DNA from: Clostridiaceae bacterium
GTDB taxonomy: Bacteria > Bacillota > Clostridia > Oscillospirales > Butyricicoccaceae
Reading direction: 5' to 3'
Assembly: GCA_009911355.1 (NCBI GenBank)
Contig: QXXE01000009.1
Span: forward strand, 1 to 64,000
DNA length: 64,000 nt
Shown here one piece after another: positions 17,062-25,620 of the stretch. The number at the start of each line of letters is the position of its first letter. Position 1 is the first letter of the stretch. The notes under the pieces are model-generated. The model saw only the letters and a program-made list of their open reading frames with translations, did no database searches and was not told where the DNA came from. The position numbers were made by a program, and so were the translations under genes.

Positions 17062-17897
17062 TATTCGGTCACCTCGAAATCCTTGATGATAAATACATGG
17101 CTGACCGTGTCCACATCGACAAAGGGGCGCACAATGGCATAATTCGACATGCCGTGCCCCTCCGGTACGATCTGTTCGACCGTGCCGATCATGATGCCCT
17201 TTGGAAACAGCCCGCCCCGCCCGGAGGTTTCGACCGTGTCGCCGCTCAGGATGTCTGCATCCTGCTTGAGATAGGACAGGCGCAGCCGCCCCGATTCGAG
17301 GAGCGTATAGTCGCCCTCGGCAATCGAGACCTCACGCGTGCGGGTGATCAGCGCGCCCGCCTGCATTTCGGTGTCGATGATGGTCGTCACCTCGCAGTAG
17401 TTGGGCGCGGCGACCGAGACATAGCCGACCATGCCGTCGTCGGTGATGACAAGGTCGTCAACCGCCACGTCGTGCAGCGTCCCCTTATCGAGCGTCAGCG
17501 TCGACTGCCAGTCGCCCGCCGAACGGGCGATGACCTCGGCGACCTCGAACTCGAAGGAGCGGTTGCGCTCTTTGATGCCCGCGAGGGTGCGCAGGCGGTC
17601 GTTTTCGTCCAGAGCAATCTGCGCGTCGCGCAGCTTGAGCTCGGCTTCGCGCAGCTGTTTTTTCAGTTCTTCATTTTCGGCCTTGATCTGGTCATAGTCG
17701 GTAAAATAGGCCGCGCCGTGGGAAATCGAGCCGGTCAGCCAGCTAAAGCCCTTATGCAGCGGCGCGACGGCGACGCGCAGCACGCTGGAGACCGGCCCGG
17801 GCTGCCCGGACGCGCCGGTATACAGCACAAGGCCGACGCACAGCAGCGCCACGAGGATGAGTACCGCGAACGCGCGCGATGAGAAAAAGTTCCGCAA
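17061..17897 (-). CDS. mreC: Rod-shape-determining protein MreC
   Basis: 278 residues. An N-terminal membrane helix (about residues 9-27) is followed by a coiled coil (about 70-105, KAENEELKKQLREAELKLRD) and a beta-rich extracytoplasmic domain containing the family segments VGYVS and SGRGGLFPKGIMIGTV. It organises the cell-wall elongation complex. No mreB lies in the window: maf is the next gene upstream. Confidence 0.93.
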   Translation of the reverse strand: MRNFFSSRAFAVLILVALLCVGLVLYTGASGQPGPVSSVLRVAVAPLHKGFSWLTGSISHGAAYFTDYDQIKAENEELKKQLREAELKLRDAQIALDENDRLRTLAGIKERNRSFEFEVAEVIARSAGDWQSTLTLDKGTLHDVAVDDLVITDDGMVGYVSVAAPNYCEVTTIIDTEMQAGALITRTREVSIAEGDYTLLESGRLRLSYLKQDADILSGDTVETSGRGGLFPKGIMIGTVEQIVPEGHGMSNYAIVRPFVDVDTVSHVFIIKDFEVTE

Positions 17898-17913
17898 GTT
17901 TCAGCCCTCCCCG

Positions 17914-18480
17914 TCAGCCTGGCAATGCGCCCATGCCGCGCAGCAGCAGGTACAGCTGTGCGACTGGCAGGCCCATTACGGAATAGAAGTCGCCGCGGAT
18001 GCCGGCGACCAGCACAGCGCCTTTGCCCTGTATCCCGTAAGCGCCGGCCTTGTCGAGCGGTTCGCCGGTGGCGACATAGCGGTCGATCTCCTGTGGGGCA
18101 AGCGCGCGGAAATCGACTTCGGTGACGTTTAGGGCCGTGCGCAGTTCGCCGTGCAGGACGGCAGCGGCGGCGGTCAGGACGCGGTGGGTGCGGCCGGAGA
18201 GCAGCGAGAGCATCTGCGCGGCTTCTTCTGGGCTGTGGGGCTTGCCGAGTACGCGCCCGTCGAGCTCCACGAGGGTGTCCGCGCCGATGACGGCGGCGTC
18301 GGGGTGGGTTTTGGCGGCTTCGAGGGCTTTCCCGGCGGCAAGGCGGACGATCTCTTCGCGGAGCGGCTTTTGGGGGTTGAGGGTTTCGTCGATGTCGGCG
18401 GGACAGACCTCAAAGCGGTCTAGGATTAAGGAAAGCAGTTCCCGCCGCCGCGGCGACTGGGACGCTAAAACGTACTGCAA
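17914..18480 (-). CDS. maf: Maf-type nucleoside triphosphate pyrophosphatase
   Basis: 188 residues. N-terminal signature LASQSPRRRELL, then the conserved segments ADIDETL, GADTLVELDGRVLGKP and the ALAPQEIDRYVATGEPLDKAGAYGIQGKGA region split across the active site. Such enzymes hydrolyse dTTP/UTP or modified nucleotides to monophosphates. First gene of the maf-mreC-mreD(-mrdA) run, a common Firmicute order. Confidence 0.94.
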   Translation of the reverse strand: MQYVLASQSPRRRELLSLILDRFEVCPADIDETLNPQKPLREEIVRLAAGKALEAAKTHPDAAVIGADTLVELDGRVLGKPHSPEEAAQMLSLLSGRTHRVLTAAAAVLHGELRTALNVTEVDFRALAPQEIDRYVATGEPLDKAGAYGIQGKGAVLVAGIRGDFYSVMGLPVAQLYLLLRGMGALPG

Positions 18481-18535
18481 TCTGGGTGCTCCTTTCTGGG
18501 TGGTCTGCTCGGGGCTCCGCGCTCTGCGGAGCGCG

Positions 18536-18712
18536 CCGGGGCTCTGCCCCTGGACCCCGCGCCTGCGCGGCGAGCGCCGGGGCTCTGCCCCTGGACCCCG
18601 CGCCTGCGCGGCGAGCGCCGGGGCTCTGCCCCTGGACCCCGCGCCTGCGCGGCGGGCGCCAGAGGGACTCGTCCCTCTGGACTCCCTTTTTCGCCTGCGG
18701 GCGGGACGGGGG
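18536..18712. repeat. R1 palindromic repeat cluster with 41-base tandem units
   Basis: About three tandem copies of a 41-base unit (ggggctctgcccctgg then accccgcgcctgcgcggcg) followed by the CCAGAGGGAC / GTCCCTCTGG palindrome and CGCCTGCGGGCGGGACGGGG. It separates maf from the DUF4321 gene. Confidence 0.92.
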
Positions 18713-18723
18713 ACCGTTTACGT

Positions 18724-18975
18724 TTATTTGAAATATTTGCAAATTATGATCGCGATGATCAGCCCCAGGATGGTTGCAACCGTAATCGACATCGTAAAAC
18801 CAAATGTCAGCGTGAAAATCCCAAGGTCGAGCGTCGTTGTCGACAGGCCGAAGCTTTGCCCGAAGGCCAGCCAGCTGAGGCCGGACGCGCCTGCGGCCAT
18901 TTTTGCGATCAAGCTTCCCAGCACTGCCCCAATCAGCAGTACAAGGATTTGCAAAAAGGATAATTTATGCTTCAT
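18724..18975 (-). CDS. DUF4321-family small membrane protein
   Basis: 83 residues with two or three hydrophobic helices. The start (KHKLSFLQILVLLIGAVLGS), the central TTTLDLGIFTLTFGF and the last helix (ATILGLIIAIII) match the DUF4321 pattern seen beside maf/mre genes in Clostridia. The first Met (18975) is used; a longer in-frame start at 19014 lacks a ribosome binding site. Function unknown; the neighbourhood suggests an envelope role. Confidence 0.8.
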   Translation of the reverse strand: MKHKLSFLQILVLLIGAVLGSLIAKMAAGASGLSWLAFGQSFGLSTTTLDLGIFTLTFGFTMSITVATILGLIIAIIICKYFK

Positions 18976-19069
18976 TTTGTAAGGATACCCTTCTGTTTTT
19001 GTTTCATTCCGCATGGGACAGGAAATTACCGGAGTTTCCTTTTGGGGAAAAGGGAAGGCTGTGCGGGGC

Positions 19070-21166
19070 TTACTGAACGCCGCGCCGGTAAAGCCCGCGC
19101 GTCGTCCCGTCTGCGCACGTGGGGCGCTCCCCGGAGAGGAATTCGCGGAAGACACGCTCGCATTCCGCAGGCGTTTCTATCGTAAACCGCAGCCGTGCAT
19201 AGTCCACGGCGGGCACTTCTTTCTGCGCCAGCGACAGCGGCATGCTGTTGAGCAGCGTGTTCCGGCAGCCATATTCCGGCAGCAGCGGAAAAGAATGCGA
19301 TGTCCGGTCGGTCAGGCGGGTGATCCCGTCCTTGCAGGTACACGCGCCCGCCTTCTGGCGGATTGCGCACAGCTCAAAGACCATCAGCGGAAGATAGCCG
19401 TAGGCGAGCAGCTCGGTCTCAATCCCGCCGTGCAGCGCCCCTGCCTGTTCCAGCCGCAGTTCAAAGGACAGCGTCTGGCGCGTGACCCCCATACCGGCAA
19501 GCGCATGCAGGGTATCCTTGTTGTAGGCGTTCAGCCCAAAATCGCCGTAAACCTCCATGCCCTGCTCCCGCAGGAGGGGGATGTGCCCGAGGTTCCCGGC
19601 AAGCGCCGTCCGAACGCCTGCGGCCTGCACGGCTTGCAGCATATCAAGGATATGCCTGCGGTCACAGTCAAAAAAGACACGCGGCAGCACCGCCGCCAAC
19701 GGAAGCTTGCCTGCCAGCGCTTGGGTGCGGCCGGGGTCCCCGGCAAGCTCGGTTAAGGGGAGATAAAGCGCCGCGGGCGTGCCCGCCCGGAGAGCCGTTT
19801 CAGCCTGTGCGAAGGTACGCGCTTCCAGGATGATACCTTTATCTGGGCACGGTACAGCGCCCGAGGGCTCCGGCGGCACTGCCGTCCAGGGTTCGCGTAC
19901 CGGCGGCGCTTCGCGCTGGCGCAGCAGCCGCTCGAGCGCTTCCCGCCGCAGTGCGTTCAGCCGCGCGGCAGGCACCATCAGCCCGTCGCGGAGGGTTACG
20001 GAGACCGCTGTGACCGCGAACGGCGTGCCGCCTGTCTTGCGCAGCGACTTTTCGGCCTGCCCTGGGGTGGTCGGGCGGGTGCGCGCGGGGTCGACCGGCA
20101 CGAGGTCGGTGACAGTGACCCCGTCGGTTTCGCCATCCCAAGCGTTGAGCAGCAGCCCGGTTTCGTCCGCTGTCAGGGAAAGGCGCACCGGTACGAGCGG
20201 CGCTTCCCGGCCTTCGGCAAAGCGGCGCGCCGCTTCGTCATAAAGCGGCTGTACCTCGTGCAGCGGCAGCTCAGTTTTGGTGCCGAGCATCGCGGGGCTC
20301 GGTTTGCCGGTAAAATAGCCGTCGGTGAAGCCGTCCCGCGAAAAGACCCGGCGCAGCGCGTCCTCCTCCTCGGGGGTGGGGCGGCGCTGTTCGCGCAGGA
20401 GGGCGGCATAGACGCTGGTCACAACCGCCGTATATTCCGGGCGCTTCATGCGCCCCTCGATCTTGAGGGACGCGATCCCCGCGCCGCAGAGCTCGGGGAT
20501 ATGGTGGGCGAGTGAAAGGTCCTTGAGCGATAGGGGGTAGCGTTCCCTGCCCGCGCCGTCGTAGCGGTAGGGCAGGCGGCAGGGCTGCGCGCACAGCCCC
20601 CGGTTGCCTGAGCGCTGCCCGATCACCGCCGAAAGCCAGCACTGGCCGGAATAGCACCGGCACAGCGCGCCGTGGACAAAAATTTCGGTTTCCACGCCGC
20701 TTTCCTTTGTGATGCGGCGGATTTCGGACATGGGGGTCTCCCGCGAGAGCACGACGCGGGAAAAGCCGAGCGCCTTGGCCTGCCGCGCGCCGTCAAGGGT
20801 TGCAATGGTCATTTGGGTCGAGGCGTGCAGGGCGAGGGAGGGCGCGCACTGCCGCAGCCGCCGCGCGAGCCCTAAATCCTGTACGATGAGCGCGTCCGCG
20901 CCCGCTTCGTATAGGAAGCGCGCATCGGCAAGCGCCGCGTCCAGCTCGCGCCCGCCCACAAGGGTATTCAGGGTGAGGTTGGTTTTCACGCCGCGCGCGC
21001 GGCAGTAGGCAATCGCGTCCGCCATTTCATCCGGGGTGAAGTTTTTTGCGCCCCGGCGGGCGTTAAAGCTGCCGAAGCCCATATAGACTGCCGTTGCGCC
21101 GCTCTGAACCGCTGCACGCACGCCCTCGGGCGAGCCGGCTGGGGCGAGCAGTTCGGGAAGGCTCAT
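19070..21166 (-). CDS. U32-family peptidase (with DUF3656-like C-terminal part)
   Basis: 698 residues. The N-terminal half is a U32 TIM-barrel-like domain: PELLAPAGSPEGVRAAVQSG, VYMGF, then the Cys-containing U32 signature around EIFVHGALCRCYSGQCWLS (about residues 163-182) and GNRGLCAQPCR. The later part (about 400-698) matches the long collagenase-like/RlhA form, which in E. coli takes part in 23S rRNA hydroxylation; proteolysis is not proven for many members. The ATG overlaps the zapA stop by four bases, so it is coupled to zapA. Confidence 0.88.
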   Translation of the reverse strand: MSLPELLAPAGSPEGVRAAVQSGATAVYMGFGSFNARRGAKNFTPDEMADAIAYCRARGVKTNLTLNTLVGGRELDAALADARFLYEAGADALIVQDLGLARRLRQCAPSLALHASTQMTIATLDGARQAKALGFSRVVLSRETPMSEIRRITKESGVETEIFVHGALCRCYSGQCWLSAVIGQRSGNRGLCAQPCRLPYRYDGAGRERYPLSLKDLSLAHHIPELCGAGIASLKIEGRMKRPEYTAVVTSVYAALLREQRRPTPEEEDALRRVFSRDGFTDGYFTGKPSPAMLGTKTELPLHEVQPLYDEAARRFAEGREAPLVPVRLSLTADETGLLLNAWDGETDGVTVTDLVPVDPARTRPTTPGQAEKSLRKTGGTPFAVTAVSVTLRDGLMVPAARLNALRREALERLLRQREAPPVREPWTAVPPEPSGAVPCPDKGIILEARTFAQAETALRAGTPAALYLPLTELAGDPGRTQALAGKLPLAAVLPRVFFDCDRRHILDMLQAVQAAGVRTALAGNLGHIPLLREQGMEVYGDFGLNAYNKDTLHALAGMGVTRQTLSFELRLEQAGALHGGIETELLAYGYLPLMVFELCAIRQKAGACTCKDGITRLTDRTSHSFPLLPEYGCRNTLLNSMPLSLAQKEVPAVDYARLRFTIETPAECERVFREFLSGERPTCADGTTRGLYRRGVQ

Positions 21167-21453
21167 TTCGCCTTACCTGTTTTCGGCACCTGCTTGCGCA
21201 GATGGCGGATCTCTTCAATATAGCTTTGCAGCTGGGAGCGCAGGCTTTCGACCTGGTCCTGCGCCTTCAGGCACTCGTCGGCGACGTTGATTGCAGCAAG
21301 CACCGAAGCCTGCTCGACGGTGAGGTCGGGGTTCTGGTGCGCGTCCTTGATCTTGGTGTTGACGAGCTCGGCGACTTTATCCATATATTCCTTGCTTTCC
21401 TCGGCAAGCAGGGTGTATGCCCTGCCCGCGATGGTCACGGTGACACGGTTCAT
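21163..21453 (-). CDS. zapA: Cell division protein ZapA
   Basis: 96 residues. The N-terminal segment VTVTIAGRAYTLLAEES and the following helix (YMDKVAELVNTKI) are characteristic of ZapA, which bundles FtsZ filaments at midcell. The C-terminal half is a coiled coil (QDQVESLRSQLQSYIEEI) for tetramer formation. A GGAGG site precedes the ATG and a TATACT -10 lies near 21520. It overlaps the U32 gene (ATGA). Confidence 0.92.
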   Translation of the reverse strand: MNRVTVTIAGRAYTLLAEESKEYMDKVAELVNTKIKDAHQNPDLTVEQASVLAAINVADECLKAQDQVESLRSQLQSYIEEIRHLRKQVPKTGKAK

Positions 21454-21688
21454 ATAATCTCCTCCTTGGATGCGCCCCTGCCGGGCGGGGCATTCTGCCC
21501 GATTCTGCTCTTATTTTCAAGTATACCACAAATCCCGCTGTTTTGCATCCTGTTTTTGACAAGCCAGGCATTTTTTTGACAGGGGCGGGGGATTCCTTCT
21601 TACATGATACCCGTAAACGGGAAAAATGTCAATCTGGCACAGTGTATGAAAAATGTCTGGGTTTTCCACGCTGTTTCCAAAGTGTTCA

Positions 21689-21716
21689 TTGTTTTTTCAA
21701 AGTTATGTGGTATAAT
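21689..21716 (+). promoter_or_regulatory. Probable promoter of the FHA-FtsW/PBP operon
   Basis: TTGTTT (21689-21694), a 16-base spacer and TATAAT (21711-21716). The R1 cluster lies between this promoter and the first gene, giving a leader of about 380 bases. Confidence 0.6.
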
Positions 21717-21770
21717 GGAAAATCGGAAAAATGCTTCCAGAAAAGAAACAGCAAACGCCGCAGGAAAACA

Positions 21771-22068
21771 ATCCAGCCCGCCGCCGTTCTGGCGGGCTGG
21801 ATCGCGGGGCAGTTGGGATCAGTCCATCCCCGTCCCGCCCGCAGGCGTAAAAGGGATTCCAAAGGGGCTAGCCCCTTTGGCGCCCGCCGCGCAGGCGCGG
21901 GGTCCAGGGGCAGAGCCCCGGCGCTCGCCGCGCAGGCGCGGGGTCCAGGGGCAGAGCCCCGGCGCTCGCCGCGCAGGCGCGGGGTCCAGGGGCAGAGCCC
22001 CGGCGCTCGCCGCGCAGGCGCAGAGCCCCGGCGCCCGCCGCGCAGGCGCAGAGCCCCGGCGCGGAACA
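21771..22068. repeat. Companion hairpin plus inverse R1 cluster
   Basis: A 12-bp hairpin ATCCAGCCCGCC / GGCGGGCTGGAT (21771-21802), then R1 in inverse orientation: CCCGTCCCGCCCGCAGGCG, the perfect CCAAAGGGGCT / AGCCCCTTTGG palindrome and more than three tandem 41-base units. It accounts for most of the non-coding stretch 21454-22097. Confidence 0.92.
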
Positions 22069-22097
22069 AAGGAAGCAGAAAGGGGGAGTTTCCCGAA

Positions 22098-23882
22098 ATG
22101 GCACAGATAAACGGGTTTTTGCAGGAGCTGCTCGATCAAGTTACAGCTTTCCTAGCAGCCTACCCAGTCATAGAAGCCTGGTATACGACCGTCGTCCGGT
22201 TCGTGTTCCCAATCCTCGCCGTCCTCATCCTCTCCGGTATGATCCGTTCCCTCTGGAACGTCCCCCATACCCCCGAGGTCTGGGCCAAGCTTGGCCTCCC
22301 CGGCGGCGAGCTCATCCCACTTACCCACTGGGAAAATATCGTCGGCCGTGCCGCCGCGTCCGATGTAGTGCTGCCCTACCCCTCAATTTCAAGGCAGCAC
22401 GCCGCGCTGATGCGCGAAAAAGACGGCAGCTGGGCAGTCTACGACCTCGATTCAACCGGCGGCACCGAGGTCAACGGCCTGCCCGTCGACGGCGTGGCCG
22501 CACTCGACGAGGGCGACACCGTCTCCTTTGGCGGCATCCCCTGCGCCTTTATCCCCGTCACCGCCGAGGAACGCCGCTACCAGCGCGAACGCCGGAAACG
22601 GGTCTCGCGCCCAGTCTCCCCCTGGGGCTCGCTGCTGGTGCTCACCATCTGGCAGGTGCTCGCCGGGCTCCAGCTCATCATTGCCGCCGCCCCCGAAGCA
22701 TCGGTGAATATCCCACTCGCCTTCCTCGGGCTGACCCTCGTCATGTGGTGCTACTTCCTCTTTATGCGCGCTATGCGCCGGGTCGGCTTCGAAATGGAGA
22801 TTATCGCCTTCTTCCTCTCAACGCTGTCGCTCGGGATTACCGCCTCAAGCGCCCCGGACGCGCTGTTTAAACAGTTCCTCGCTATCTGCCTCGGGCTGAC
22901 GCTGTTCGTCATCCTCGGCGTGTTCCTGCGCGATTTGTCCCGCGCGCGCAAAATCCGCTGGCTGATGGCCGCGGGCGCGATCGGCCTGCTTGGGATTACG
23001 CTCGTGCTCGGCTCGTCCAAGTACGGCGCGCGCAACTGGCTTTCTATCGCAGGCATGTCCTTCCAGCCCTCCGAGCTCGCCAAAATCTGCTACATCTTTG
23101 CGGGCTCCGCCACCCTTGACCGCCTGTTCCGTAAGCGCAACCTCGGGCTGTTTATCGTGCTGACCGGCGTGTGCCTCGGCTGCCTTGCGCTTATGAGCGA
23201 TTTCGGTACGGCGGCGATCTTCTTCGTCACATTCCTTGTGATCGCTTACCTGCGCTCGGGCGACTTTGCTACCTTGTCTTTGATCTGCGGGGGCGCGGTG
23301 TTCGGCGGCGGTATCCTGCTGACCTTTAAGCCGTACATTTTAAAGCGCTTTGCGGTGTGGGGGCATGTCTGGGAGGACGCGTCGGGTGCGGGCTACCAGC
23401 AGACCCGCACCATGAGCGCGGCGGCGTCCGGCGGGCTGACCGGCGTCGGCGCGGGCGAGGGCTGGCTGCACCGCATCGGCGCGGCGGATACCGACCTTGT
23501 GTTCGGCATGCTCTGTGAGGAATGGGGGCTGCTGATTGCCGTGCTCGCGGTGCTGTCCATCGTGACGCTTGCCGTGTTCGCTGTGCGGGCGTGCGCGGCA
23601 GGGCGTTCCAGCTTTTATATTATCGCGGCGTGCGCGGCGACCAGCCTGCTGGTGTTCCAGACCTGCCTGAACGTCTTCGGAGCGGTCGACCTGCTGCCGC
23701 TGACCGGCGTGACCTTCCCGTTTGTCTCGAACGGCGGCTCGTCGATGCTGTCGGCGTGGGGGCTGCTCGCCTTCCTCAAGGCCACCGATACCCGGCAGAA
23801 TGCCAGCTTCGCAATCCGCCTGCCGTCACGGCGGGAGCTGCGGGCCGAAGCGCAGGAGGTGCAGTCGCATGAAGAAGATTGA
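22098..23882 (+). CDS. FHA domain fused to an FtsW/RodA/SpoVE-family glycosyltransferase
   Basis: 594 residues; GGGGGAG precedes the ATG. After one membrane helix (about 30-50), residues 68-153 form an FHA phosphothreonine-binding domain with conserved GR (VGRAAASDVVL), S-x-S-x-x-H (SISRQHA) and NG (EVNGLP) residues. About ten membrane helices follow, with family signatures NWLSIAGMSFQPSELAKI and, near the end, a conserved FPFVSNGGSS loop. SEDS proteins polymerise glycan strands from lipid II with a class B PBP, and one is encoded immediately downstream with a 14-base overlap. The FHA domain suggests control by Ser/Thr phosphorylation; no kinase gene is in the window. Confidence 0.9.
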   Translation: MAQINGFLQELLDQVTAFLAAYPVIEAWYTTVVRFVFPILAVLILSGMIRSLWNVPHTPEVWAKLGLPGGELIPLTHWENIVGRAAASDVVLPYPSISRQHAALMREKDGSWAVYDLDSTGGTEVNGLPVDGVAALDEGDTVSFGGIPCAFIPVTAEERRYQRERRKRVSRPVSPWGSLLVLTIWQVLAGLQLIIAAAPEASVNIPLAFLGLTLVMWCYFLFMRAMRRVGFEMEIIAFFLSTLSLGITASSAPDALFKQFLAICLGLTLFVILGVFLRDLSRARKIRWLMAAGAIGLLGITLVLGSSKYGARNWLSIAGMSFQPSELAKICYIFAGSATLDRLFRKRNLGLFIVLTGVCLGCLALMSDFGTAAIFFVTFLVIAYLRSGDFATLSLICGGAVFGGGILLTFKPYILKRFAVWGHVWEDASGAGYQQTRTMSAAASGGLTGVGAGEGWLHRIGAADTDLVFGMLCEEWGLLIAVLAVLSIVTLAVFAVRACAAGRSSFYIIAACAATSLLVFQTCLNVFGAVDLLPLTGVTFPFVSNGGSSMLSAWGLLAFLKATDTRQNASFAIRLPSRRELRAEAQEVQSHEED

Positions 23883-25239
23883 AAAACGCGCGGTGCTGTG
23901 TATGATCCTCGCGGCAGTGCTGCTGCTGGGGCTCGGGGTCTACCTCTACCGCTTTGTGCGCCACGGCGCAAGCTGGGCGTCGTTCCCATCCAACCGGCAC
24001 CTGTACAATAGCAGCGGGCAGCTGGCGAGCGGGACGGTCGCCGACCGGGACGGGGACATCCTGACACAAGTGGACGGCGACGGCAGGCGCACTTATTACG
24101 ATTCGGCTGCGGTGCGGCGGGCGACGCTGCACGTGGTGGGCGACCCGGCGGGCAATATCGGGACAGGGGCGCTGACGGCGTTCGCGGGCAGGCTGTCGGG
24201 GTACAACCTGGTCACGGGGGCGTATTCGCCGCTGGGCAGCGGCAACACGCTCGAGCTGACCATCGACGCGCATTACAACTATGTGGCCCATCAAGCGATG
24301 GACGGGCGCAAGGGTACGGTCGGCGTGTACAATTACAAGACCGGCGAGGTGCTCTGCATGATGTCAAACCCGTCGTTCGACCCGCTTGACCCGCCGGCGA
24401 TCGAGGACGGCGACGAGCGCTGGGAGGGCGTATACCTGAACCGGTTCCTGTCGACGGCGGTGACGTCGGGGTCGGTGTTCAAGACGGTGACGATGGCGGC
24501 GGCGATCGAGAACATCCCCGACCTGTACAGCCGGAAGTGGGATTGCACGGGCTCGGTGGACATTGGCGGCAGCCCGGTGACCTGCCAGGACGCGCACGGC
24601 GAAATGGGCATCGAGCAGGCGCTGGCGAAGTCGTGCAACGCGGTCTTTGCGGAGCTGGCGGTCGAGCTGGGGGCGGAGGTCATGCAGGCGTATACCGACA
24701 AGGCGGGGCTGAGCGGGAGTTATTCGGTGAGCGGCATTGCGACCGAGCCGGGGCGTTTTACCTTTGCGGGGGCGACGGAAAACGAGCTGGGCTGGGCGGG
24801 CTGCGGGCAGCACCATGACCGGGTCAATCCTTGTTCGCTGATGGTGTACATGGGGGCGGTTGCGAACGGCGGGCAGGCTGCTGTGCCGCAGCTGATCCAG
24901 TCGGTGCATACCAGTTTTGGCTTTTCGACTTACTGGTATCGGGAGAAGCAGACGGATGTGCTGATTGAGCCTGGGACGGCGGGCAGGCTGGCGGATGCGA
25001 TGAGTTATACGGCGGAGTACACGGGCAAAGGCCGTTTTGGGAACATCGACATCTGTGTGAAGTCGGGCACGGCGGAGGTTGGCGGCGGCAAGCAGCCGAA
25101 CGCGTGGTTTACGGGCTTCATCCGCGACCCGGCGCATCCGTATGCGTTTGTGGTGCTGGTCGAGAACGGCGGGGGCGGCTCTTCGGTGGCTGGTGCGGTT
25201 GCGGCGCAGGTACTTGACCCGATCGTGAACGGGTACTGA
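23869..25239 (+). CDS. Class B penicillin-binding transpeptidase paired with FHA-FtsW
   Basis: 456 residues, overlapping the SEDS gene end by 14 bases. One N-terminal membrane helix (about 8-27), then a short linker region with ADRDGDIL and the transpeptidase domain: SVFK (nucleophile Ser about residue 202), SCN (about 255) and KSGT (about 398). At about 456 residues it resembles the short PbpA-type enzymes, which in Actinobacteria pair with RodA and FHA proteins. It should cross-link the glycan made by its SEDS partner. Confidence 0.9.
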   Translation: MKKIEKRAVLCMILAAVLLLGLGVYLYRFVRHGASWASFPSNRHLYNSSGQLASGTVADRDGDILTQVDGDGRRTYYDSAAVRRATLHVVGDPAGNIGTGALTAFAGRLSGYNLVTGAYSPLGSGNTLELTIDAHYNYVAHQAMDGRKGTVGVYNYKTGEVLCMMSNPSFDPLDPPAIEDGDERWEGVYLNRFLSTAVTSGSVFKTVTMAAAIENIPDLYSRKWDCTGSVDIGGSPVTCQDAHGEMGIEQALAKSCNAVFAELAVELGAEVMQAYTDKAGLSGSYSVSGIATEPGRFTFAGATENELGWAGCGQHHDRVNPCSLMVYMGAVANGGQAAVPQLIQSVHTSFGFSTYWYREKQTDVLIEPGTAGRLADAMSYTAEYTGKGRFGNIDICVKSGTAEVGGGKQPNAWFTGFIRDPAHPYAFVVLVENGGGGSSVAGAVAAQVLDPIVNGY

Positions 25240-25256
25240 TTTTGCGTTGCTGCGGG

Positions 25257-25408
25257 TTACGCCAGGGGGCTCTGCCCCCTGGACCCCCGCGCCTGCGCGG
25301 CGTGCGCCAGAGGGGCTAGCCCCTCTGGACTCCCGTCCACCGCCTGCGGGCGGGGCCGTTTGGGCTGTCTGTGCCGTGGACCAGCCCGCCATCAGGGCAG
25401 CGGGCTGG
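25257..25408. repeat. R1 cluster followed by companion hairpin
   Basis: R1 with a perfect CCAGAGGGGCT / AGCCCCTCTGG palindrome (25257-25358), then the CCAGCCCGC / GCGGGCTGG hairpin (25381-25408), downstream of the PBP gene. Confidence 0.9.
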
Positions 25409-25436
25409 TCTGGGTCCCTGCGGTGCTGGGGCATGT

Positions 25437-25467
25437 AAAACCGGGCGGCGTTCAGCCGCCCGGTTTT
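25437..25467. terminator. Bidirectional intrinsic terminator
   Basis: AAAACCGGGCGGC, a 5-base loop and GCCGCCCGGTTTT: a perfect 13-bp stem with A and T runs, ending the FHA-FtsW/PBP operon. Confidence 0.88.
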
Positions 25468-25549
25468 ACATAGGTGGGGGAGACGGATATGGACAGCAAA
25501 AAGTATAGAAATGGCGCGGCTTTTCGGCTGGAAGTATGACATTTATCCA

Positions 25550-25578
25550 TTGTAATCTGTTCTTGAATCTGCTACAAT
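25550..25578 (+). promoter_or_regulatory. Promoter of the LacI-type sucrose regulator
   Basis: TTGTAA (25550-25555), a 17-base spacer and TACAAT (25573-25578), followed by AGGAAGGAG and the GTG start. Confidence 0.75.
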
Positions 25579-25620
25579 AAAGGAGATACAGGAAGCTTGA
25601 CAGGAAGGAGCTGTTCTGCT

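Noticed and set aside
18536-18712. Tandem 41-base R1 units as a possible CRISPR array
   Set aside because: Units are contiguous without unique spacers, and no cas gene is present.
21543-22097. N-terminal extension of the FHA-FtsW frame
   Set aside because: It translates the promoter region and R1 cluster; the ATG at 22098 has a strong ribosome binding site.
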